Assembly (NCBI RefSeq): GCF_007164725.1
Contig: NZ_AP019697.1
Span: 1,399,501-1,463,500 of the forward strand
DNA: 64,000 bases
Source: Dialister hominis
Lineage (GTDB): Bacteria; Bacillota; Negativicutes; Veillonellales; Dialisteraceae
Direction of reading: 5' to 3'
This document shows, piece after piece, positions 1-8,427 of the stretch (position 1 is the first letter of the stretch; each line of letters begins with the position of its first letter). Below the pieces are notes generated by a model. The model saw only the letters and a list, made by a program, of their open reading frames with translations, was not told the origin of the DNA and searched no databases. Both the position numbers and the translations under genes were made by a program.

Positions 1-45
1 AGGCTGCAGACCGATTTCCCATCTGCAATCCGGTCTGCCCCACTT

Positions 46-753
46 ATGAAGAAAAAACTTTGGATTCCCCTGCTGGTATCCGCTTTGACACTCATGTCTC
101 TCACGGCCAATGCGGATTATGCAAAATGGACTGACCCCACACATTCCTTCAAAGCTGATCATACGATATACACCTCTGTCGTCAATACCGATGTTCTGTC
201 CAAAAAGATGGCACTGGAAGGCCGTTCCTTCCAGGTCATTTTCAACCAGAAAGCTGCAGAAGTCAAAGGGCTGAAAATCATTACAGCGCCTCTTCAGGGA
301 GCCATAGCGGTTCTCCCGGGAAACAGCACGGATGATGCATCTGCTGCAGCGCCTTCTGATGAAGTTTCCACTTCAGCTGTCCGCATCCCTCAGGCAGCCG
401 TTGACGCCAAAGCGGCTCTCTATGCCGTTCCGACGGTCACCCGCTGTGAGAAGCTCGTCAGCGTGGTTCCTGCCCATACGGAATGGACGACCAAGGAAAT
501 CCACGAAACAGTCTGTGACAAGAATGGTTACAAGGATGTCGTTCATAAGATTCCTTTCCCGGAACAGATTCCGGAGAAACAATACGTGACGATGTACCTG
601 ACCGTCCGCTTCGATGTTTACAGCATGAAGACCGGCGCTCTTGTTTTCACCAGCGAAGATGCCCGTGACAGATTAGACGACAGCAATTTCAACGGACTTT
701 TCACCCGGATCGTTGAACGTTTCTTCAAGAACCTGAAGAGCGAAATCAATTGA
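46..753 (+). CDS. Secreted protein of unknown function
   Basis: A 235-residue protein with a clear N-terminal signal peptide (MKKKLWIP, a hydrophobic core, cleavage probably after ANA at about residue 23). The frame is open back to the window edge and no ribosome-binding site precedes the ATG, so the start rests on the signal peptide. The C-terminal 50 residues (FDVYSMKTG followed by a predicted helix) resemble the same part of the secreted protein at 6610-7233, suggesting two distant members of one envelope family. I recognise no catalytic motif. The two cysteines in the middle (TRCEKL and ETVCDK) could form a disulfide. An intrinsic terminator follows 17 bases after the stop. Confidence 0.75.
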   Translation: MKKKLWIPLLVSALTLMSLTANADYAKWTDPTHSFKADHTIYTSVVNTDVLSKKMALEGRSFQVIFNQKAAEVKGLKIITAPLQGAIAVLPGNSTDDASAAAPSDEVSTSAVRIPQAAVDAKAALYAVPTVTRCEKLVSVVPAHTEWTTKEIHETVCDKNGYKDVVHKIPFPEQIPEKQYVTMYLTVRFDVYSMKTGALVFTSEDARDRLDDSNFNGLFTRIVERFFKNLKSEIN

Positions 754-770
754 CAGGAGTATATTTTAAA

Positions 771-794
771 GACGGCACCGGCCGTCTTTTTTTT
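771..794 (+). terminator. Intrinsic terminator after the first gene
   Basis: GACGGC and GCCGTC form a 6-bp stem with a 4-base loop, followed by eight T residues. It separates the secreted protein gene from the serine operon. Confidence 0.85.
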
Positions 795-871
795 GTAAGC
801 TTATCCGTATTTTCTCCTGAATCAGCATATATCTCTTAAAGCAGATGTATCATTTTTTCTTATTTGATGGC

Positions 872-901
872 TTGACAAACGATCAAATGACGGTCTATAA
901 T
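872..901 (+). promoter_or_regulatory. Sigma-A type promoter of the serine operon
   Basis: A perfect TTGACA (872-877) and a perfect TATAAT (896-901) are separated by 18 bases. The promoter sits just upstream of the T-box leader, so transcription would start near 908 and run through the whole leader. Confidence 0.85.
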
Positions 902-914
902 CCAGTCATAAGAA

Positions 915-1210
915 ACAAGCGATGATGAAGAAGGGATAATAAAACCTTTTCAGAGAGACGGTGGCTGGTGTGAACCGTTAAAGCATTATTATCTTTCCGC
1001 TTCGGAGGTGAAGACGATGAGTCTTCCGGGACATGCCCGTTACAGCTGACTAAAGATGGCCGTAAGGCAATTTGGGTGGTATCGCGGGTGCTCTCGTCCC
1101 TTAAGTGGATGAAGAGCGTTTTTTTATGGATACAACAGATTGGCAGCGGCTAAATTGGGTGGCACCGCGAGAAAAAGAGAAGCTCGTCCCATGGGACGTC
1201 TTCTCTTTTT
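915..1210 (+). promoter_or_regulatory. T-box leader (probably tRNA-Ser) with two tandem antiterminator/terminator modules
   Basis: Stem I is visible: GATAATA (935-941) pairs with TATTATC (987-993), with an AGAGAG motif between them at about 952-957. Just below the stem, the 3' side of an internal loop carries TCC (996-998), a plausible serine specifier. The T-box sequence TGGGTGG (1073-1080) leads into terminator 1 (stem 1090-1117, T-run 1119-1125). A second copy, TTGGGTGGCACCGCG (1155-1169), leads into terminator 2 (AGAGAAG 1177-1183 with CTTCTCT 1200-1206, then T-run). Only about 30 bases separate terminator 1 from the second T-box, too few for another Stem I. One specifier stem therefore seems to serve two sequential decisions. 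The serine specificity rests on the TCC and the downstream genes. Confidence 0.9.
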
Positions 1211-1230
1211 GTGTTTTCAGGAGGATACAA

Positions 1231-2301
1231 ATGAAACGTGTATTTAACTTTAACGCAGGCCCTTCCCCCATGCCGATCGAAGTGCTCGAAGAAATGAAAA
1301 ATGATCTGACCGATTTCCGCGGAACCGGAATGGGCATCACGGAAATCAGCCACCGCTCCCCCGTTTTCCAGGATATGCTCGATGAAACGAAAGCATACCT
1401 TCGCCAGATGATGAAACTGGATGATGATTATGAAATCGTCTTCATGCAGGGCGGCGGCACGATGCAGTTCCTGATGACAGGCTGCAATTTCCTTCACACA
1501 AGAGGCGCCTATGCCGATACCGGCGTCTGGGCGCACAAGGCAAGAAACACGGCCGCTTTCTTCGGTGAAACGTACGATGCCAATACAGCCAAGGACAGAA
1601 ATTACGCCTATATCCCGGACACCTACGATATCCGTCCCGATACGAATTACCTTTACATCTGCGCCAACAATACGATTTACGGCACGGAATACAAGGACTT
1701 CCCAAAGGTCGATGTTCCCCTCATCTGCGATATGTCCTCTGACATTCTTTCCAGAGAAATCGATTTCAACCAGTTCGACATGATTTGGGCCGGGATCCAG
1801 AAGAATTTGGGCGCAGCCGGAGCCGCATTTGCAGTAATCAGAAAAGGCCTTCTTGAAAAAGCAAGGACGGATATTCCTGAATACCTCCAGTACCAGACTT
1901 TCGTCAAGAATGATTCCACATACAACACGCCGCCTGTCTTCTGCATTTACACGCTGAACCGGATGCTTCACTGGATCTGGAATATGGGCGGGCTCAAAGC
2001 GATTGAAGAAAGAAATAAGGTAAAAGCCGGACTTATTTATGACACCATCGACCAGAGCGGCGGTTTCTACAAAGGCCACGCTGATGTGAAGGACAGAAGC
2101 ATGATGAACGTTACCTTCAACCTCGCGACGCCAGAACTGGAAAAGGATTTCGTCGAGAAAGCCAAGAAGAATGACTTCATCGGCGTCAAAGGCCACCGTC
2201 TTGTAGGAGGCCTCCGCATCTCCCTCTACAACGCAGTCACGCCGGAAGCCGCAAAAGCGCTTGCCGATTTCATGAAAGAATACAAAAGAACCAACGGTTA
2301 A
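1231..2301 (+). CDS. serC: Phosphoserine aminotransferase
   Basis: A 356-residue PLP enzyme that converts 3-phosphohydroxypyruvate and glutamate to phosphoserine, the second step of serine synthesis. The N-terminus (FNFNAGPSPMP) is the family signature, and WAGIQKNLGAAG holds the probable PLP lysine. The frame stays open upstream to 1105, but that part lies inside the second T-box terminator. The start at 1231 has AGGAGG 6 bases upstream and gives the usual family length. The gene is first in an operon with serA and a phosphatase, and T-box antitermination by uncharged tRNA should control it. Confidence 0.95.
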   Translation: MKRVFNFNAGPSPMPIEVLEEMKNDLTDFRGTGMGITEISHRSPVFQDMLDETKAYLRQMMKLDDDYEIVFMQGGGTMQFLMTGCNFLHTRGAYADTGVWAHKARNTAAFFGETYDANTAKDRNYAYIPDTYDIRPDTNYLYICANNTIYGTEYKDFPKVDVPLICDMSSDILSREIDFNQFDMIWAGIQKNLGAAGAAFAVIRKGLLEKARTDIPEYLQYQTFVKNDSTYNTPPVFCIYTLNRMLHWIWNMGGLKAIEERNKVKAGLIYDTIDQSGGFYKGHADVKDRSMMNVTFNLATPELEKDFVEKAKKNDFIGVKGHRLVGGLRISLYNAVTPEAAKALADFMKEYKRTNG

Positions 2302-2341
2302 TCATCATACCTGAAACCATTACCCCCAAGGAGGAATCATC

Positions 2342-3931
2342 ATGTACAGAATTTTCATCACCGCCGACGTTGCCAAAGAAGCCAAGGAAATCCTTGAAAA
2401 GGAATTTATTGTAGATATCCAGCCGAATATGGAAGAAGATGAGCTCTGCAAAGTCATTGCTGACTATGATGCCATCATTACAAGAAGCCAGACACGCGTC
2501 ACCAAGAAGGTCATTGATGCGGCTGTGAACCTGAAGGTTATCGGCAGAGCCGGTGTCGGTATCGACGGCATCGATATTCCCGAAGCTACCAAGAAAGGCA
2601 TCACTGTCGTCAATACGCCTGAATCCAATACGATTGCAGCCTGCGAGCACACAATTGCTCTGATGCTCTCCATGACGCGCCACATTCCGCAGGCACACCA
2701 GTCCATCATGGAAGGCCGCTGGGACAGAAAGAGCTTCACAGGCATCCAGCTTCTGAACAAGACCGTCGGCATCATCGGCGTCGGCCGCGTAGGTTCCAAT
2801 GTGGCTAAACGTCTGCAGGCTTTCAACATGAAGACCATCGGCTATGATCCTTATATCCCGCTGGAAAGAGGCCAGCAGCTCGGCGTGGAACTGACCGATC
2901 TGGATACACTTCTCCGTGAATCTGACTACATCACCCTCCACACACCGCTTACAGATGAGACACGCGGTATGATTGATAAAGAAGCCATTGCAAAGATGAA
3001 AGACGGCGTCCGCATCGTCAATGCATCCCGCGGTGCAGTCGTCGATATCGAAGCGCTCGCCGAGGCACTGAAGAATGGAAAAGTCGCCGGAGCCGGTATT
3101 GACGTATGGCCGCACGAACCGCTGAAGCCGGAAGAAAACCCGTTCCTCGGTCTGACCAATGTCGCTCTCACCCCTCACCTTGGCGCATCCACAAAAGAAG
3201 CGCAGGCAGGCGTTGCCACTGATGTTGCCATCGGTGTAGCGCAGGCTCTCCATGGTGAACCGGTTGCAACCGCTGTCAATGCTTCCCCGATTACAAAAGC
3301 AACACTCAATGTCATCCAGCCATACTTCGACCTCTGCGAAAGAATGGGCAACATCGGCATCGACCTGGCCGGCGGCAGGATTTCCGGCGTCAATGTCGAA
3401 TATACCGGCGAACTGGCTGAAACAGAAACAGCACCTCTTACGACCGCTGTCTTAAAGGGTCTCCTTGCTCCGGTCCTCCAGCAGACGGTCAACTTCGTCA
3501 ATGCAAGAGGCATTGCAGAAGAGCGCCACATGGAAGTCCGCGAAGTCAAAGCCAGAAAGGGCCATTACTTCACCAACACGATTTCCCTCACCATCGACAC
3601 AGACAAAGGAACCCACAGAATCACCGGCTCCCTCTTTGACAGAAAAGAAGCCAAGATTGTTTCCCTCGATCATTTCAGAGTCGACTTCGAGCCAAAAGGC
3701 TGCATCATCATCGCTCCGCATGAAGACAAGCCGGGCATGATCGGTCAGGTAGCTGGCGTTCTCGGCGCTGCCGGCATCAACATCAACGGCATGCAGGTCG
3801 GAGCTTCCAATGACAAGGGCATCAACGTCATGGCAGTCGCTGTCGACAAGGATATCCCAACCGCTGTCCTCCCGTCCCTCATGAATATCGAAGGGATCAA
3901 GGACGTCAAAGTCATCCACTGCGAACATTAA
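2342..3931 (+). CDS. serA: D-3-phosphoglycerate dehydrogenase, long form
   Basis: A 529-residue enzyme that oxidises 3-phosphoglycerate to 3-phosphohydroxypyruvate, the committed step of serine synthesis. The N-terminal half is a D-isomer 2-hydroxyacid dehydrogenase, with a nucleotide-binding GVGRVGSNVAKRL near residue 146, the catalytic Arg in NASRGAVVD and the catalytic His in LTPHLGAST. An intervening (ASB) domain follows, and an ACT domain fills about the last 75 residues (IIIAPHEDKPGMIGQVAGVL). This is the type 1 long architecture, in which serine often inhibits allosterically. AAGGAGG precedes the ATG. The gene lies 40 bases after serC. Confidence 0.96.
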   Translation: MYRIFITADVAKEAKEILEKEFIVDIQPNMEEDELCKVIADYDAIITRSQTRVTKKVIDAAVNLKVIGRAGVGIDGIDIPEATKKGITVVNTPESNTIAACEHTIALMLSMTRHIPQAHQSIMEGRWDRKSFTGIQLLNKTVGIIGVGRVGSNVAKRLQAFNMKTIGYDPYIPLERGQQLGVELTDLDTLLRESDYITLHTPLTDETRGMIDKEAIAKMKDGVRIVNASRGAVVDIEALAEALKNGKVAGAGIDVWPHEPLKPEENPFLGLTNVALTPHLGASTKEAQAGVATDVAIGVAQALHGEPVATAVNASPITKATLNVIQPYFDLCERMGNIGIDLAGGRISGVNVEYTGELAETETAPLTTAVLKGLLAPVLQQTVNFVNARGIAEERHMEVREVKARKGHYFTNTISLTIDTDKGTHRITGSLFDRKEAKIVSLDHFRVDFEPKGCIIIAPHEDKPGMIGQVAGVLGAAGININGMQVGASNDKGINVMAVAVDKDIPTAVLPSLMNIEGIKDVKVIHCEH

Positions 3932-3958
3932 TCCAGAAATTAAGAAAAAGGAGCCATC

Positions 3959-4597
3959 ATGGTACGAATTATTCTGATCCGCCACGGGGAAACCACATGG
4001 AATACGGAAGGCCGCTATCAGGGCCAGGAAGATACCCCGCTTTCCGAAAAAGGCATCCGTCAGGGCATGGCTTGCGCAGAAGGACTGAAGGACATCCACA
4101 TCGACCGTGCTATTTCCAGTCCCCTCTCCCGTTCCTATGAAACATGCCGGATGGCGGCTGAGAAGCATGGCCTTGTCGTAGAAAAGGACGAAAGGCTGAC
4201 AGAAATCAGTCACGGTCTTTGGGAAGGCATCCATGCCGATGAGATCGAAGCCAGGTATCCGGAATCCTTCTATCTCTGGCATACCCATCCGGAAAAAGTA
4301 CAGATGCCGGAAGGCGAATGCCTGGAAGATGTCAGGAAACGTGTCCGCGCTGCTTTTGACGAATATGCAGAAAAGTATGACGGGGAAACCGTCCTCGTCG
4401 CAGCGCACGATGCAGTAAATAAGGTCATCATCTGCGACCTCTTCGGCATGGGCATCGGCCGCTTCTGGCAGATCAAGCAGGACAATGCCTGCATCAACGT
4501 CCTCGAATATGACAAGGGCATCTGGAGGCTTGTCACGATGAATTCCACACCGCACCTGGGCTACCTCATCAGCGGAATGGAGCAAAAAGGATTATAA
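3959..4597 (+). CDS. Histidine phosphatase family protein, candidate phosphoserine phosphatase
   Basis: A 212-residue member of the dPGM-like histidine phosphatases. The phospho-accepting RHGE lies at residues 8-11 (LIRHGETTWN). The other expected residues are present: an Arg in SSPLSRSYET, an acid in the LTEISHGLWEG loop and a His in VLVAAHDAV. The family covers phosphoglycerate mutases, alpha-ribazole phosphatases (CobC) and metal-independent phosphoserine phosphatases (PspA/iPSP type). Its place 27 bases after serA under the same T-box, with no SerB-type gene in view, makes the last role most likely. It would then complete serine synthesis. Substrate is inference; CobC activity remains possible. 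Confidence 0.85.
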   Translation: MVRIILIRHGETTWNTEGRYQGQEDTPLSEKGIRQGMACAEGLKDIHIDRAISSPLSRSYETCRMAAEKHGLVVEKDERLTEISHGLWEGIHADEIEARYPESFYLWHTHPEKVQMPEGECLEDVRKRVRAAFDEYAEKYDGETVLVAAHDAVNKVIICDLFGMGIGRFWQIKQDNACINVLEYDKGIWRLVTMNSTPHLGYLISGMEQKGL

Positions 4598-4604
4598 GGA
4601 AATG

Positions 4605-4652
4605 AAAAGGAGCTGTGACAAAATATCCAATCATTTTGCTACAGCTCCTTTT
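4605..4652 (+). terminator. Terminator-like palindrome of the GCTGTGACAAAAT family, left end of shell E1
   Basis: AAAAGGAGCTGTGACAAAAT pairs, with one mismatched step, to ATTTTGCTACAGCTCCTTTT. The A-run on one side and T-run on the other let it work in both directions. It starts 7 bases after the serine operon stop codon. The same core forms the ends of the IS1182 elements in this window. Confidence 0.75.
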
Positions 4653-4751
4653 GTGCTGATATATTCAATTAGAAGATTATCCAACACATTTATATATTTG
4701 TGTTATCTGAAGACCTCAAAACCTCGTTGCACTCGAAGGAAAGGGGGTGCG
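4609..4751. repeat. Left arm of repeat shell E1
   Basis: This arm is the hairpin plus about 95 bases that match, in inverted orientation, the right arm of shell E2 (60125-60293). The clearest shared block is a TATCTGAARACCTCAAAACC-type stretch followed by CTCG. The match stops where the IS3 element begins. With 6468-6595 it makes a shell of about 270 bp, bounded by IS1182-like ends and coding nothing. Confidence 0.65.
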
Positions 4752-6467
4752 GATATTTTTTTGGACCATTCTGGTAGTACTTACATTATCCCTAAGCTTT
4801 CTCTGTATTCTACTGGACTCATGCCGCCCAAGGTAATTTTAATTCGGTCTTCATTATACCAATGAAGATAATCGTCTAGGTAAGCTATGAATTCTTTAAT
4901 GGATACACCTATCCAGCTTCTATTATAGAACATTTCGTTTTTTACTCTTCCAAAGACACCTTCACAAGCAGCATTATCCGGCGAGCACCCTTTTTTCGAC
5001 ATGGATCTTGTCCAGCCGAATTTCTTCATCAAGGCGATCCATCCAGGCCATTGGTAATGTATACCGCGGTCTGAATGAACGATAGGATGCTTGTCATCGC
5101 CCAGGGCCTCTCTCGCTTTTACCAGCATGGTATTGACCAGTTTGGCATTCGGCGACGTGCCGATCGTCCATGCGACAATCTTGCCGTCAAAGACGTCAGT
5201 TATAGCTGACAGGTATACTTTCCCTGCAGATATGTGGAATTCCGTAATATCTGTGAGAAGCAGCTTTCCTAATTCGTCGGCATGAAAATTCCTGTTAACG
5301 AGATTAGGGGCAGGTGAAATTTCTCCTTTGTAGGAGCTATACTTTTTAGCTTTTTTGCGGTATGGAACCAGATGATCCTCTTTCATAAAGCGGCGGACGA
5401 GCTTCTCAGAAAGAATTTTCCCATCTTTTCTGAGCGCTAACCAGATTCTCCGGTAACCATAAACCGACCGGTTCTTCTTAAATTTGTCTTTGATGGTTTC
5501 GCGTATTTCCGCATATTTATCTCCCGCCTTCATAGCGGATTTCTGGTAGAAATATGAGGCTTTAGCCATATTTAGCACCGTCAGCAGTTTCTTCAGGGGA
5601 TACTTGCTGCGGCTCAGAAGGGCATCAATCACGATGGCTTTTTCCCGATTGGTCAGTGTTTTTAGACTGATGCCCTCTTCTTTTTTTATTGTTTCTGCAG
5701 CTATCTCGAGGGCTTCGTACTCGATCCGTTTAATAAGAGTCTGCTCGCCAAGCTCCTTATACTCTTTCGCAAGTGTCTGGCACTTTTCATCAAGAGACTT
5801 CGTCTTCTCTCCCAGTGACTGATTGGCTTTCAGCAATGCTTTATTCTCTTTGCGGAGGTTTTCCATATTTCTAAGCAGTACTTGCATTTCTTCTTTTAAA
5901 GATTCAATCGTTACTTCCGAGTCCTTTTTAGACATTGTTGCCAGCCTCCTTTGGAACAATTCCTCGAGGAAGCCTAAGTCCTTGTAGATAGCGTTAGAGG
6001 CTATCTCAATTTCTTCGAATGGATTCTCCTGAATCAGTGGACTGCTTCCCGTCTGTCGATCTTGCCCCCATTTTACAGGGTTCTGGTCAGCTTGCCAATG
6101 ATCGTTTTCGTTAAGGTTGTATTTCTCAACCCATATTTTCAATCTCTGCGTGCTGCTGGGATAGCCTATTTCCCTGATGGTGCGCCGCAGATCGCCGCAA
6201 TTTACGAAGTATTTGACGGCTAATGTTTTTTGTTTGAGAGAATATCCGTCATCAAATCCGTCTACTTCGTGAATCTCTCTGGAGAACTTGAATTCCCGGC
6301 ACCATTGACGCAACACTTTTATGTCGTGAGGATAGCCGAGCGTTCTCATAATGCCTTTGAGCCCCATGCCCGAATCGACGTGCAGTTTGACTGCCTTTAA
6401 GCGCTCTTCATGCGAATACATAAATTGACCTCCTGACACCTCTGTCAATTGGTCCAACTTTTTGTCC
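4752..6467 (-). mobile_element. IS3-family-like insertion sequence inside shell E1
   Basis: About 1.7 kb with imperfect inverted ends, each starting GGA and sharing a TTGGACCA core (TTGGACC at 4762-4768; the inverse near 6450-6457). It carries one long transposase gene. It interrupts repeat shell E1. Exact ends are uncertain by a few bases and I see no convincing target duplication. Confidence 0.75.
4781..6421 (-). CDS. IS3-family-type transposase, single-frame OrfAB fusion
   Basis: A 546-residue transposase. The first 120 residues hold two helix-turn-helix repeats (YSHEERLKAVKLHVDSGMG and a second unit near residue 60). A coiled-coil leucine-rich stretch follows, then a YKKA/HTH_21-like region (NRSVYGYRRIWLALRKDGK) and an rve integrase core. 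The DDE residues are visible: Asp in LLTDITEFHI, Asp in IVHSDRGIHYQ and Glu in NAACEGVFGRVKNEMF. Most IS3 elements make this product by frameshifting between orfA and orfB; here it is one continuous frame. I chose the ATG at 6421 because AGGAGG lies just upstream; an ATG 12 codons earlier has no such site. Confidence 0.88.
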   Translation of the reverse strand: MYSHEERLKAVKLHVDSGMGLKGIMRTLGYPHDIKVLRQWCREFKFSREIHEVDGFDDGYSLKQKTLAVKYFVNCGDLRRTIREIGYPSSTQRLKIWVEKYNLNENDHWQADQNPVKWGQDRQTGSSPLIQENPFEEIEIASNAIYKDLGFLEELFQRRLATMSKKDSEVTIESLKEEMQVLLRNMENLRKENKALLKANQSLGEKTKSLDEKCQTLAKEYKELGEQTLIKRIEYEALEIAAETIKKEEGISLKTLTNREKAIVIDALLSRSKYPLKKLLTVLNMAKASYFYQKSAMKAGDKYAEIRETIKDKFKKNRSVYGYRRIWLALRKDGKILSEKLVRRFMKEDHLVPYRKKAKKYSSYKGEISPAPNLVNRNFHADELGKLLLTDITEFHISAGKVYLSAITDVFDGKIVAWTIGTSPNAKLVNTMLVKAREALGDDKHPIVHSDRGIHYQWPGWIALMKKFGWTRSMSKKGCSPDNAACEGVFGRVKNEMFYNRSWIGVSIKEFIAYLDDYLHWYNEDRIKITLGGMSPVEYRESLGIM

Positions 6468-6595
6468 GCGTCCCCAAATGATGTTTCAGTCGCCTCCGGC
6501 GCCAGCTCCCCCTACGGGGCAAGCTCAAACACCCTTAAACCGAACTTCGTTCAAGAAAAGAAATACAGTGTTTTGGTGGATTTTGTCACATCCCC
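6468..6595. repeat. Right arm of repeat shell E1
   Basis: Read on the minus strand it starts GGGGATGTGACAAAATCC and continues through TTTAAGGGTGTT, matching the left arm of shell E2 (58311-58414). The inner part has a GCCTCCGGCGCCAGCTCCCC-type palindromic stretch. It ends 14 bases from the stop of the converging gene at 6610. Confidence 0.65.
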
Positions 6596-6609
6596 TTTTT
6601 GCACTTTTA

Positions 6610-7233
6610 TCAATGATTCATTGATGCCTGCGGAGTGCGGTCCGGTGCTGTATCACCGGATAAGTTGGAAGGAATATCGGTCGGAACGCGGCGGTACGGG
6701 AATGTTTTGTAAATATCCCTCATCATTTCATCGAGGATATAAACATTTCTGACAAAGCTTTCATCTTCTGTCTTCCAGTAGGAAGCCTTATCATCCCTGA
6801 CAATGCCGTCTGCTTTCTTATAGGAGTAGATATCGATCCTGGCTGCTGTCTCAATGAATGCATCTCCATCCGAGAAAAGCATGGGGTGCATGATGATCTG
6901 CTGCCAGCGGGAGATGACCGGCATGACGACGATATCTGCTCCTGTCTGTTCAGCAAGAGCAGGAAGCTCTGAAGGCGAATACGCTTTGCCAGTATATCCC
7001 TCCGTATCCAGTTTCCTGTAGTAAGGATAGCGGAATATCGTATTCATCTCGCGGTTCACATACGAGGCCGCATAGTCGCCGTCACCAAAGAGAGCCGGCA
7101 GGAAAAGCACTGTCCTCGTATTGTCAAAATAGCCCAGCTTGCGGTTCATGACCTGCTCATCAGCTGCCATGGACACCGTGCCTGCACCCAAAATGAGGAG
7201 AAGAGCAAGAAACCATCCAAAGATTTTTTTCAT
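6610..7233 (-). CDS. Secreted protein of unknown function
   Basis: A 207-residue protein with a signal peptide (MKKIFGWFLALLLILGAGTVSMAA, cleavage near residue 24). The frame extends 30 codons upstream, but the ATG at 7233 has GGAGG nearby and starts the signal peptide. The middle (ELPALAEQTGADIVVMPVISRW) looks like an alternating strand/helix fold. The C-terminal part (ARIDIYSYKKADGIV...) resembles the end of the secreted protein at 46-753. No active-site motif is evident. It is the last gene before repeat shell E1, which may supply its terminator. Confidence 0.72.
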   Translation of the reverse strand: MKKIFGWFLALLLILGAGTVSMAADEQVMNRKLGYFDNTRTVLFLPALFGDGDYAASYVNREMNTIFRYPYYRKLDTEGYTGKAYSPSELPALAEQTGADIVVMPVISRWQQIIMHPMLFSDGDAFIETAARIDIYSYKKADGIVRDDKASYWKTEDESFVRNVYILDEMMRDIYKTFPYRRVPTDIPSNLSGDTAPDRTPQASMNH

Positions 7234-7321
7234 AGGAAATCCTCCCTTCGATTCATGTCCTTTTCTGTATTGTAGCACGTTCAGGAAAGGGACGTCATGG
7301 GCCCGTCCCCCTCCGGACATC

Positions 7322-7358
7322 AAAAAAGCAGACCGCTTTGCATAGGCAGTCTGCTTTT
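7322..7358 (-). terminator. Intrinsic terminator after the LysR gene
   Basis: AAAAAAGCAGAC pairs with GTCTGCTTTT around a loop of about 15 bases. It follows the stop of the LysR gene (7370) on the minus strand and could act in both directions. Confidence 0.75.
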
Positions 7359-7369
7359 ATTCTTATCAT

Positions 7370-8236
7370 TTACACACCGAAGTACTTGCGGATGTAGTCG
7401 ACGAAAATCCTGACAGGCGTCGACTGAAGCATCGGTTCTTTGTAGATGAGGTGACTCGGTCTTAAGATCGGTTTCTTCTGTCTGTCGTAAATCATCTCAC
7501 GATTGACACTCGGAGCGCATTTCGGAAGAAGATCGGCCGGAATCAAGGAATGACCAAGACCCTGGTTGACGATTTCCACGCAGGTCAGGCAGTCAGACAC
7601 TGTCAGCATGAAATGCGGGGAATCGGAGAAGTTATGTCTCCACCAGCGGGTACGGAGTTCATCAAGGGACGGATCACTCCTGTAACGGATGGATGGCTGT
7701 CCCGGAAGTGTATTGTAATCGATTTCCTTGGCAGAAATCAGGTAGAGAGGCGCATCTTCAAGCAGGATGTCGGAATCCGGCCATTCCTGATTGCCTCTTA
7801 CGATGGCAAGATGGATGTCTTCCTTCTTCACCAGCTTGACCAGGCGGTCGCTCGTATCCGTCGTCAGGGAAATTTCAATATCACTGTATTCGTCTACAAA
7901 TCCCTTCAGGATAGCCGGCATATGGGACTGCGCAAAAGACTGGCTCGCGCCAATGCGGAGAACGCCGGAAATGGAATTCGGTTCATGCGTGACATAGTTC
8001 TTCATATCCTGATACTGCTGCAGCTCTTTTTCCGCGAAGGAGAAGAGCCTGTTGCCCGCATCTGTGAAATGCACACCTTTATTGGTACGGATGAAAAGTG
8101 GACATCCTATTTCCTTTTCCATCTGGCTCAGCCTGTACGTCAAAGAAGGCTGTGTCATGAACAGCCGCTTTGCTACCTTATTGATACTCCGCTCTTCGCG
8201 CAAATAGATGAGGATTTTCCAATCCGTGTTATTCAT
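7370..8236 (-). CDS. LysR-family transcriptional regulator
   Basis: A 288-residue regulator. The N-terminal 60 residues are a winged helix-turn-helix (INKVAKRLFMTQPSLTYRLSQMEKEIGCPLFIR). The rest is a periplasmic-binding-like effector domain (SGVLRIGASQSFAQSHMPAILKGF). The start has GAGGT upstream and fits the family length of about 290-300. It sits alone between terminators with no divergent partner, so the target genes and inducer cannot be read from context. Confidence 0.92.
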   Translation of the reverse strand: MNNTDWKILIYLREERSINKVAKRLFMTQPSLTYRLSQMEKEIGCPLFIRTNKGVHFTDAGNRLFSFAEKELQQYQDMKNYVTHEPNSISGVLRIGASQSFAQSHMPAILKGFVDEYSDIEISLTTDTSDRLVKLVKKEDIHLAIVRGNQEWPDSDILLEDAPLYLISAKEIDYNTLPGQPSIRYRSDPSLDELRTRWWRHNFSDSPHFMLTVSDCLTCVEIVNQGLGHSLIPADLLPKCAPSVNREMIYDRQKKPILRPSHLIYKEPMLQSTPVRIFVDYIRKYFGV

Positions 8237-8427
8237 TCGATTACCTCACGAAACCTTTACCACTACCATAAAAAGATTTTGGTATAGAATTATTTTATTA
8301 GATTATACCATAAGTTGGCAACAGACAGAAAGACTATATTCGATATTTTTGAGAAAATTGCAAAAAAATTCAATAAGCCACGCATTTTATAATGACCGCG
8401 CGGCAGATTCCTGGCAATTTCACCACT

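Noticed and set aside
1105-1230. A 42-codon N-terminal extension of SerC
   Set aside because: Lies inside the second T-box module; the start at 1231 has a strong ribosome site and the family N-terminus.
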